Notes under the pieces: generated by a model
Seen by the model: the letters and a program-made list of their open reading frames with translations, nothing else
What the model was told of the DNA's origin: nothing
Databases searched by the model: none
Assembly (NCBI GenBank): GCA_937910255.1
Contig: CALEOQ010000590.1
Span: 1 to 31,402, forward strand
From: an uncultured Caulobacteraceae bacterium
GTDB lineage: Bacteria > Pseudomonadota > Alphaproteobacteria > Caulobacterales > Caulobacteraceae
Reading direction: 5' to 3'
DNA length: 31,402 bases
Part shown: piece by piece, positions 15,601 to 22,331 of the stretch
Numbering within the stretch: position 1 is the first letter of the stretch
How the letters are laid out: every line of letters starts with the position of its first letter
Position numbers and translations under genes: made by a program

Positions 15601-16995
15601 GATCTCAGCACGATTGGCCTGGCCGTAGACGCCAAAGGTCAGATCAAGGTCGACGCCATGGCTCGCGCTCGGAGCCATCCGTTTTGGCATGACGAAATCT
15701 GGATCGCGACGGCCGTTGAGCGGCGCATCTCGATCCATTCGCCCGATGCGGCGTCCATCCTCATCGAGGCAGTCAGCAAGAAGACTGGAGGCGTCGTTTC
15801 AGAATTCATGGAGCGCACCGACCTCTACGCGCAGCTGGCGATGTTCGCGGTGGACAACGATCTGGAGGCGCTAGCGCGCCGGACTTTGCAGACCGCGGTC
15901 GACTGCATGCTGGGCTACGGATGGCGGAAGGATTTGTTCGCCATGGAGGTCCTCGACAGCCTGTCGCTGCTGGCCAGCCGAGGGCGGGCAGAGGCGGCGC
16001 AGCGGATTCTGGAGCTGTCTGGTCCGTTCACCCAGATAACCGAATACACCGACGGTGACGAAACGAATCATGTGCGCACCGACTTCTACGAGGCCCTGGC
16101 GATCCACTTCCCGGATCGCGTACCTGCCTGCTACGCATCGCTCCTCGCGGAAGCGGAATGGCGCTACGCGGAAGGCCTGACGATAGCGTTCGCTGGCCGC
16201 GCCGACCTTGAGACGGCACCAGGGCAGGCGCTCCTCGAGACGTATTTGCCGATGAATGAAACGGCCCGCCTCGAAAGCTTCGACCCAGAAGTCCGCCCAA
16301 TGGCGCACGCAGCGCTTGCCACAGTCGAGCGCCGGACGGGCCGTGTTCGCCCGGCGGCCGGCCGTGAACGCCATCCCAATTCCTCCACCGGCATCGAGGA
16401 AGGCGACCCGGCCGACTTGCCGGACCCTGCACAGTACCCTCCGGAGCTTCTCGCGGATTTCGTGAAGTCGCTCCGCGCGGTCAAAGGGTTCGACATCAAG
16501 CAGGGGCAGGTGGCCTGCTGGTTGCAACACTGGGAGGCGGCCGGCCAAGGCGAGGCCGCGCTCGCGTCCTTCGAGACCGTCATCACTCAGCGGCATCTCG
16601 GATACGAGCTTCAGGAAGCTCTGGATATCGCGTTCGACATCGCCTTGCGGGTTCGCGGCCGGACCAAGGCCTTGCCCTTGCTCGTGCAAGCCCACATCCG
16701 TCGCTACGGTTGGCAGCGCTGGTACACGAGCAGCGAAGAGGCGGAGGGCCGTCTCCGGAAGTTCGCCCAGAACTATCCCGGCCAGTGGCGGGACTACATT
16801 CGGGCGACCGCCGTCGGCGAAACCGGACCTGGGGGTCCGGGCGCGGCGGTCGTGATCGGCCAGTCGCGCCTGGTCACGTTCCTCGTGGAAGTCGGCGAAC
16901 TAGATGAAGCTTGGCTCTGCGCGAAGGCGATGGCGCGGATCTTCGAAGAGGAATTAAGCGCCCAGCCGATTGTCACCCCAGCGTGGGCCGAATGA
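12631..16995 (+). CDS. Cap4/DUF4297-like nuclease fused to STAND NTPase (Avs-like)
   Basis: Translation starts at TTG 12631 behind GAGGGGG. The 1454-residue protein has three parts. Residues 10-110 resemble the Cap4/DUF4297 PD-(D/E)xK nuclease: GFQYQDLVAIE, acidic Asp43-Glu45-Asp46 and Asp54-Asp55, and ELTQVK with Lys70. Residues 265-480 are a STAND/NACHT-type NTPase: Walker A GPPGRGKST at 273-281, Walker B VVVVDGLDH at 360-368, sensor VVGTQR at 396-401. About 500-1454 is a long alpha-helical region, probably TPR/HEAT-like, and the likely ligand sensor. Avs proteins with this layout bind a phage protein, oligomerise and cut DNA. A four-base ATGA overlap couples it to the next gene. Confidence 0.85.
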   Translation: MPGHNFKVPGLIRAGFQYQDLVAIETLIDFYRDPQRYDWVKLDAEDRAYRSIDDVVACRADGLYELTQVKFAADPAAATSRLSWEWLLEHRPKGRSLLQKWAATTAEHRAAGTLARAVLKTDRAPDAEFGQCLTGVRIDWGNVPPAVQRQVSDQLGSLEAAKAFFADFEFLHSLPHLDDLEEQLWSRIASDTDRGGWSLFRDQVERWSTRKNQPHPDGRIRYIHLRQAFAAERPRPIPQDFLVPAGYQPPDEAFDKKFRAEAFGADGLEVLWGPPGRGKSTYLSHCVAKASRRKTVCIRHHYFLSLDDRSEGRFHFHAISQSLQHQLRDAIPGFPTDSGELGDRLALAADMLAQENRRLVVVVDGLDHVWREHRDRHDMEELFAVLLPLPPNVSLVVGTQRIDPRELPTQLLKVTPVEDWRELPLMSPDAVRDWLTNQDEAGRLNLSGFNGDHRARMFREVAVALHEVSQGLPLHLIYSFESLLRTGDPIDAGDVRALPACPSGDIRDYYRAFWERGSAKTRAILHVLAGLAFGPPPSALHDCFGRSDEAMAAFAEVSHLLELRETGVRPFHGSLFAFARDLPDHDHLFRTHAPDVLSWLRGPNAGYWQWAWRWITERQLGDAKSLIEKTTRSWAIEGLTAGYPLDQVTTILHHAERAAFDVLDLERLLAIRSLRIRALNAPEFQMQEWHLIPEAAISLAVEPTPHALMRTDLVNTPTALMPFVARTSVASIRERVVSSAINELNRRISLSRGDETLRNDHYSRLAQSIVSVVACRGPEEVPRVLAFSRRNDSFGVLSAYARASRLAGQTANVFELARHVSSEHLSGEVLASLCSEGLGPSSIVGLQGKGHPVLVCLELVKGATAPRVRTHRDVSRLFPRLTGHPERVYEGTTGLLHEGFFAALAAGLAGRAAKGWMKTPPKAEGLWLTEAVRAFEALADEVGRVWRAEQRWMDLGEIYAAFPLAVPDRRSFDDNRRFIAVRLALRDIAFDLSTIGLAVDAKGQIKVDAMARARSHPFWHDEIWIATAVERRISIHSPDAASILIEAVSKKTGGVVSEFMERTDLYAQLAMFAVDNDLEALARRTLQTAVDCMLGYGWRKDLFAMEVLDSLSLLASRGRAEAAQRILELSGPFTQITEYTDGDETNHVRTDFYEALAIHFPDRVPACYASLLAEAEWRYAEGLTIAFAGRADLETAPGQALLETYLPMNETARLESFDPEVRPMAHAALATVERRTGRVRPAAGRERHPNSSTGIEEGDPADLPDPAQYPPELLADFVKSLRAVKGFDIKQGQVACWLQHWEAAGQGEAALASFETVITQRHLGYELQEALDIAFDIALRVRGRTKALPLLVQAHIRRYGWQRWYTSSEEAEGRLRKFAQNYPGQWRDYIRATAVGETGPGGPGAAVVIGQSRLVTFLVEVGELDEAWLCAKAMARIFEEELSAQPIVTPAWAE

Positions 16996-18410
16996 GCGAT
17001 CCCGCGGTTGGCCTCCTTCTCGAGCGCTTAATGAGCCCGCCGCCCCGGGTCCGCTGGGAGGTCGCCCGAAGCATCGCTAAACTCATCCGGGCCGGCGATC
17101 GTTCGGTCTCCCAAGCCCTCCTAGTCTGGATCGGCAAGCGCTCTCTCGAAAGCGAGGTGGCGCTCGGCCTCGGCATCATCCAAGCTTTCGACCTAGGGGC
17201 TTATTTCGATGTGCAGGCTGTGGAGGCGGCCGTGCGCGCGCAGTCATTCCTGTCCGACTGGCTGATCAAGAGTGCATTTCCTGGGCATGCGATGGCGCCT
17301 GGGGGGGCGCTTCGTTTTGCGCCCCAGGCCAGACCCGTCCTGCCTCACGAGCAGAAGACGTGGTTCGACCGCTACCGCACGCAAGCAATTGCCCCAATTC
17401 TGTCGCGAGAGTTCGCGCGGCTCGACGCGACGACGGGCCTCCCCCTCATGGAGCGGTGGAAACACGAGTGGGGCTGGCTTCAGGCCCAACAACCGGCCCC
17501 AGCGGCGGAATACCCATCGTTCTATTCACAAAGGTCTAGGGAGCAGCACGGCCAATTCGATCTAGGTCAGCGAGAGCTCTATGCCACGGCCTTCCTTCGG
17601 ACGCTCAACTACGCCGTGGCGCATTGGAAGATGCCGGCCCACATCGCGGAGAGCTACAGCCGCCTCTTGCTGACCTTCAATCGCGGCCTGGCCGATCTGG
17701 AGCCGATAGCGCGGCCGACATGGAGCCATGGGCTAACCCAAACAGTCGTCGACGAATTCGCGGACACTGCCAGATCCATCCTGGAGGCGGCAAAGGAGCT
17801 GGCCGAGCCGGAGGAGCGCATCATCGCGATCCGGGTCGTGGACATCAGTGACGAGGCCACGTTCGAAATGGACCTTCGGCTCGTCCTGGCCTCGGACCCA
17901 ATATCCGCCAAACCGGATGACGTGGCCGAACTCATCAACCTGACGCCGACACATCGGCCCGGGGAGTTTGCCGGGCTGCTTGTCCCGGGCGCCGACGGGC
18001 ATCAGTTCGACTTTGATGAGCCATACGTCCTGGCACAGCAACTGTGGCCCAGCGAATGCGGCAGGGCGCACTCCGAAATCATTCCCGAAATTAGGGTCGC
18101 ATCGCCCGTCATAATGGGCCGGGAAGTCGAACTTGTCGGCACACCTGAGGATGTCCGGCTGGTGACCGCGGAGGGCCCCCTGACGCGATGGATCCATTGG
18201 TATTCCGAATGGGACGCGACCCAACCGGTCGCAATCGATTCCTGCGTCGGGAGTGTCACGACCGTCCGGTCAGATGCGCTTAAGCAGCTTGTATTTTCCC
18301 GCGGCCTGGAGAAGGCCTGGGCCATCTCGGCGACGTTTGGAGCGCGCGAAAACACCTACAAGGAATTTGAAACACAAAGCCGCTCTGCGTGGCTCTCAGA
18401 GTCCGATTGA
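16992..18410 (+). CDS. unknown 472-residue partner of the STAND nuclease
   Basis: The start is ATG 16992, overlapping the STAND stop by ATGA; the frame is open earlier but that would lie inside the STAND gene. Residues 1-95 have paired amphipathic helices (LLLERLMSPPPRVRWEVARSIAKLI and similar) suggesting HEAT-like repeats. The middle contains tryptophan-rich helices (WKHEWGWLQ), and the last 200 residues look like beta strands. No catalytic motif, membrane segment or signal peptide is visible. I recognise no family. Tight coupling implies a stoichiometric partner: a co-sensor, an inhibitor that prevents self-killing, or an adaptor. Confidence 0.8.
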   Translation: MSDPAVGLLLERLMSPPPRVRWEVARSIAKLIRAGDRSVSQALLVWIGKRSLESEVALGLGIIQAFDLGAYFDVQAVEAAVRAQSFLSDWLIKSAFPGHAMAPGGALRFAPQARPVLPHEQKTWFDRYRTQAIAPILSREFARLDATTGLPLMERWKHEWGWLQAQQPAPAAEYPSFYSQRSREQHGQFDLGQRELYATAFLRTLNYAVAHWKMPAHIAESYSRLLLTFNRGLADLEPIARPTWSHGLTQTVVDEFADTARSILEAAKELAEPEERIIAIRVVDISDEATFEMDLRLVLASDPISAKPDDVAELINLTPTHRPGEFAGLLVPGADGHQFDFDEPYVLAQQLWPSECGRAHSEIIPEIRVASPVIMGREVELVGTPEDVRLVTAEGPLTRWIHWYSEWDATQPVAIDSCVGSVTTVRSDALKQLVFSRGLEKAWAISATFGARENTYKEFETQSRSAWLSESD

Positions 18411-18941
18411 ACCTCGACCTAGATGATCCTCCGCGCAGCCTCCAGGAAAACGCGGCGTAAGCAAGCCGGCTAACCGATAAGACGCGAGGATGATCTGCTT
18501 GCGCACCGCTAGGTTCGCTGCACCGGCGTAGTACTGGCCAGTCGAGATCCCCACCGCTTGGTGCGGACCGTCCCAACGTCGCCTACGAGCCCAACGCGGT
18601 CATGGCGGATTGTGCCCGAGGCGAAGTCCAGCTTCGACTGCCCCGCGGCGCACTGACGGGATAGGCACCGCTAACGAGACGCCGATCTCATCGCCAACCT
18701 GACATAGCAGACATGCCCATCCTCGACGTCCAGGAGGACGCGGAGAGTAACACGCGGTCGAAGGCATACCCATCAACATGCGAATCCGCGCTGCGCCCTA
18801 GAAGGAGTCTCTCTCGCGATCTTCGAGAAGAACCGGGAAATCCTCATGCGTTTGAGGTGTGCGACAACGACAACGCTGAAGGATTTCAGGGGCGTGGATT
18901 CTCAAAGTCTAAGAGGACCCACACCGCTTAGGGACTGGCGC
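18411..18941. other. 531-bp region with no supported gene
   Basis: It lies between the convergent STAND partner gene and the serine hydrolase gene. Frames of 72 and 142 codons exist (18713 and 18846), but the second runs antisense into the hydrolase and neither has recognisable sequence or a good ribosome binding site. No terminal inverted repeats, transposase remnant or tRNA was seen. It may be decayed coding sequence. Confidence 0.4.
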
Positions 18942-20249
18942 TCACCTACGCGCGCCTTGCGCGGCCGATGTCCGCCAGGCGACAGCTGGGTCGCCGTAGC
19001 CCAGGATCGAGAGCTTGCTGAAGGCGCCGTCACGAGCATCCTCGAACTTCAAAGCGATCTCCGGATCTCCTTCCAGATAGAAGGTCTCCTCCGAGACCGG
19101 GAGGAATCGACTGCGGGGTGCGGGCCAATCGCCTTCCAGCCCTGCCTCGCAAGGGGCGAGGCGCAGGGGGCCAAGGCCGAACCGGAAGACCCCCGCGCAA
19201 GCCTGCAAGTTCTCCGCGCTGAGTACAGTCGGAGTGCGAGAGGTGTCGGACAGGCCCAACGCCCGGCGAGCTAAGCCATAGGTCACCTGCTCAACGGCGA
19301 ACGACGAAACGTTCGAAAGCACCGCCACTGTGAGGTCGTCATCAGGCCAGTAGGTGAGGCCGCTCTGGAAGCCATTGATGCCGCCGTTATGACCGATGTG
19401 GCGCTTGCCGCGATAGCTGCCCAGGATCAAGCCAAAGCCATATGGAGTTGGTTGCCCGTTCCTCAACTTTCCCGGCGTGATCATGGCCGCGTAGTCTTCG
19501 GGCGAGACCACTTCGCCGCCGTGCAGCGCCTGGTTCCACCGGAGCAAGTCCTCCACAGTGGATCCCAAGGCGCCGGCCGCGTGTGGAACGCTCATCGATA
19601 TAGGTGACGCGTGCGCCAATGATGGAACGGTGTCGTAGCCCGCCGCACGTCGAGGCGTGATGGACCAATCGTGAAGATAAGTCGTGCTGGTCAGGCCGAG
19701 AGGCCCGAAGAACGTCTCCTGAAGATACGCCCCGTAATCCGTCCCCGAGGCGGCTTCGATGATGGCGCCCAGCAGCAGGTAACCCGAGTTGTTATAGAGC
19801 GAGAGCTCTCCGGGAGTAAAATCAAGAGGCAAGTTCTGGAACAGGGCGATCAGATCGTTCAGAGGTCGATCGACGGTGACAAGCTCTGTAGCGAAGTTGT
19901 CCAAACTCGTGAGGCTCTTGATGCCTGATGTGTGGTTGAGCAGGTGCCGGATGGTGATCCGGCTACCCCCGATCGGGTAATCTGGAAGATGCGTTTCGAT
20001 AGGGTCATCAATCTGGAGTTTGCCAGCCTCACGGAGTCTAAGGATCGCCGCCGCGGTGAACTGCTTGGTGACTGATCCAATCCGGAAGACCGTGTCGAGC
20101 CCGATGGGGACGTTCCATTCAACGTTGGCGAGCCCGTAGCCCCCGGCGTGTACGAGTTGGCCGGCCTGACGGACCGCGACCGCTACGCCAGGTCCATTCG
20201 GGGCGACAAGTTTCGTCACGATGCGTTCGAAGTCGCGTTCCGTGGTCAT
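18942..20249 (-). CDS. class C beta-lactamase-like serine hydrolase
   Basis: ATG 20249 is chosen because GAGGA precedes it; the frame is open 34 codons upstream but that region is arginine-rich and unlike the family. The 435-residue protein has the SxxK motif SVTK (Ser59, Lys62), YNN (Tyr152, Asn154) and HNGG (His287), the three catalytic elements of the AmpC/esterase B/D-peptidase group. HLLNHTSGI near 102-110 is another hallmark. No signal peptide is apparent with this start, which argues for a cytoplasmic esterase or peptidase rather than a secreted beta-lactamase. The C-terminal 130 residues may be a small lipocalin-like extension, as in related peptidases. Confidence 0.88.
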   Translation of the reverse strand: MTTERDFERIVTKLVAPNGPGVAVAVRQAGQLVHAGGYGLANVEWNVPIGLDTVFRIGSVTKQFTAAAILRLREAGKLQIDDPIETHLPDYPIGGSRITIRHLLNHTSGIKSLTSLDNFATELVTVDRPLNDLIALFQNLPLDFTPGELSLYNNSGYLLLGAIIEAASGTDYGAYLQETFFGPLGLTSTTYLHDWSITPRRAAGYDTVPSLAHASPISMSVPHAAGALGSTVEDLLRWNQALHGGEVVSPEDYAAMITPGKLRNGQPTPYGFGLILGSYRGKRHIGHNGGINGFQSGLTYWPDDDLTVAVLSNVSSFAVEQVTYGLARRALGLSDTSRTPTVLSAENLQACAGVFRFGLGPLRLAPCEAGLEGDWPAPRSRFLPVSEETFYLEGDPEIALKFEDARDGAFSKLSILGYGDPAVAWRTSAAQGARR

Positions 20250-20542
20250 GCCATCCTCAGCGCTGTGGTTCTGGACGAGCGGCCGCCACCCCCATCCAGC
20301 CCTCCTGGCCTGCCGGCCCACCCGCTGACTCTTGCGGAAGCGGAGGCGCAAAAATCAAACCGCCACGGGCCGGACGCAGCCGCGGGAACGTGCTCACCCC
20401 CCCGGTGACCTCTTACACCTGCGCGGCCTCGAACTACAATAATGTACCGGGGCGGCGCGCGCGATGACATCTGCTCACGGTTGACGGGCGCTCATCTCCG
20501 CCGGAAGATACATTAGACGATGTAACGGAATTGGGTGAGCCC

Positions 20543-21772
20543 GTGAGCAGTATCGCTGCCGATTCAATCGCGTCCCGAGCCCGGGACCTCGGATGGCCTG
20601 ACGGACTTGCAGACCGTGTGACGGCCGCGAACATTCCAGCTCGGCAGCTTGAGCGTTGGTTGCAGAATGCGGCCACCCCACCCTTCATCGAGCAGGTCGA
20701 GCGGACAGTCGCGATGTTGGAACGGTTGTCACAAGGACCCTACCGAGCGCGAGAGCTCACGGTCTGGGACGAAGACGTCTTCAAAGGTCTGTGGGCGGAC
20801 GCCCCTGAGAAGGCTGACGATTGGGAGGTATTCATTGAGCGATCGCCCAATGCATTCGCTCAATTTGAGCTGCAGCCAGCCGCCAGCATCACCGCCGTTG
20901 AGGCGGATGGGGATCTGGTGGCGTGTACGGTCTGGTCACCTGCAAACTGCATGGTCGGCGGCAAGCGCGTCAGCATCCATTATGCGCAAGGGCTGCGCGT
21001 TCGGGCCGAACACCGAAGGGATGGTCTGGGCGACCTCGTCCGCAGATTTCCCACTCGGGCGCTACAGAGGCCGACCTTGGGTCAGGTCATGTATCGCCGT
21101 ATCGGCAATGCGAACATGGAGCGATTTCTGGATGCCGTGAAGTTTCACGAGGGCCAAGATCGACTGCAGAAGATCGTCGGCGCTGCATATCTGGCCGCGC
21201 GAGGACCTGACGTCCAAACCGAGGGCCTTCGGCCCATCGAGCTGCGGGATCTGGAGCGCTGCGCCCACCTGATAAATCGCACCCATGAAGGCTTGGACCT
21301 GTTCCGCCCCTATGGTGCGGAAAGCCTGCGCGACATGCTCGACGGAGGGGTTTGGGGGGAACGGCCGCCTTGGCGCCCCTCCCCTTTCGGTTGGGATGAC
21401 TTCCATGTGATCGAACGGGATGGCCATGTGGTCGCTTGTGGGGGTCTTTGGGACCGTGGTCGGGACATCCGCGAGATCTGGCGTTCGGCCCAAGGCGATG
21501 AGAAGCGCGTCGAAGTCGCGATGGGGCTCGATCTGGGTGTGGAAGCAGGCCACGAAAGTGCATTAGCTGATTTGCTAAGAGTTTTCGCGGCGCGGTCTGG
21601 CCTATTGGGTCGCCAGTCCCTCGTGGCAGACTTGGCCCATCTGCCCGCGGTCGTGGAAGAGCTGGACGATCTCGAACCTCGCATGGAGAGCCGGATCATT
21701 GAATGGAGCCCCTTCCAGCCAAGTTTGCCGAAGCAGCTTGGGGAGTGCTACCTCGACCTGCGGTTCTGGTGA
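20543..21772 (+). CDS. GNAT-like acetyltransferase, possibly a tandem domain protein
   Basis: GTG 20543 is preferred because GGGTGAG lies just upstream; TTG 20531 is the alternative. The 409-residue product has a central acetyl-CoA motif A, LRVRAEHRRDGLGDLVRRF near 150-168, where R-x-x-G-x-G/A should hold the pyrophosphate. The preceding strands (ITAVEADGDLVACTVW) fit the GNAT core. The second half repeats a similar strand pattern (HVIERDGHVVACGGLWDRG) without an intact motif A, suggesting a duplicated GNAT fold with one inactive lobe. The substrate is unknown. It is divergent from the serine hydrolase gene with about 290 bp between them. Confidence 0.7.
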   Translation: MSSIAADSIASRARDLGWPDGLADRVTAANIPARQLERWLQNAATPPFIEQVERTVAMLERLSQGPYRARELTVWDEDVFKGLWADAPEKADDWEVFIERSPNAFAQFELQPAASITAVEADGDLVACTVWSPANCMVGGKRVSIHYAQGLRVRAEHRRDGLGDLVRRFPTRALQRPTLGQVMYRRIGNANMERFLDAVKFHEGQDRLQKIVGAAYLAARGPDVQTEGLRPIELRDLERCAHLINRTHEGLDLFRPYGAESLRDMLDGGVWGERPPWRPSPFGWDDFHVIERDGHVVACGGLWDRGRDIREIWRSAQGDEKRVEVAMGLDLGVEAGHESALADLLRVFAARSGLLGRQSLVADLAHLPAVVEELDDLEPRMESRIIEWSPFQPSLPKQLGECYLDLRFW

Positions 21773-21872
21773 GCTAAGAAAGCCGCAGCCGTCGTTCGCA
21801 CTGTAGGGAGCCCAGCCATCGGATGCTCGGGCATCGGGGCCGGCAGGCCGATGAGGTCCAGGAAACGCCGCC

Positions 21873-22130
21873 TTAGCCTCTCAGGCGGGCACCCGCTCCG
21901 CGCCAGCCGCTTTCTAGCTCCGTGAACGCCGCGTGCACTTCGACTTCTATGGTTGTGATTAAGTCTAGCGCCGTCTTGTGATCTTCGTAGGCAACCGGGC
22001 AATCGGGATAGGCGGCTAGCAGGTCATCTACACTGATGACATTCAACAGCCGGGTGACTTTCAGCAGGCGATCCATTGCGGACTGGATTTGTCCTAAGCC
22101 CCCATCAAACGGCACGACGTTCCCACTCAT
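21873..22130 (-). CDS. small hypothetical protein
   Basis: An 85-residue frame starts at ATG 22130 with AGAGGT seven bases upstream; a GTG at 22151 is possible. The protein is mostly helical and acidic (LGQIQSAMDRLLKVTRLL, then ALDLITTIEVEVHAAFTELE) with no transmembrane segment. I do not recognise a family. The ribosome binding site and lack of an overlapping gene support it; function is unknown. Confidence 0.5.
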   Translation of the reverse strand: MSGNVVPFDGGLGQIQSAMDRLLKVTRLLNVISVDDLLAAYPDCPVAYEDHKTALDLITTIEVEVHAAFTELESGWRGAGARLRG

Positions 22131-22331
22131 AGGCGGTACCTCTGCGGACACTCAATCTGTGGGTGAAAAAGACCACGTATGCTGAGAGCTGTCTAGCGAT
22201 GGGGCCGATTTAGGGGGCCTTCAAACCCCGAAAAAATTCGCTAGTGCTGGACAGGATTATGCGGGCGGTTTGGCCAATGCGATATCGTCGGAATTGAGGC
22301 CCGGCCTCCCGGCTAGACTGGCTTATTTGGC

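Noticed and set aside
18411..18941. Catalase or transposase remnant
   Set aside because: A short YEPN-containing frame near 18570-18660 is too brief to assign, and no inverted repeats or target duplications were seen.
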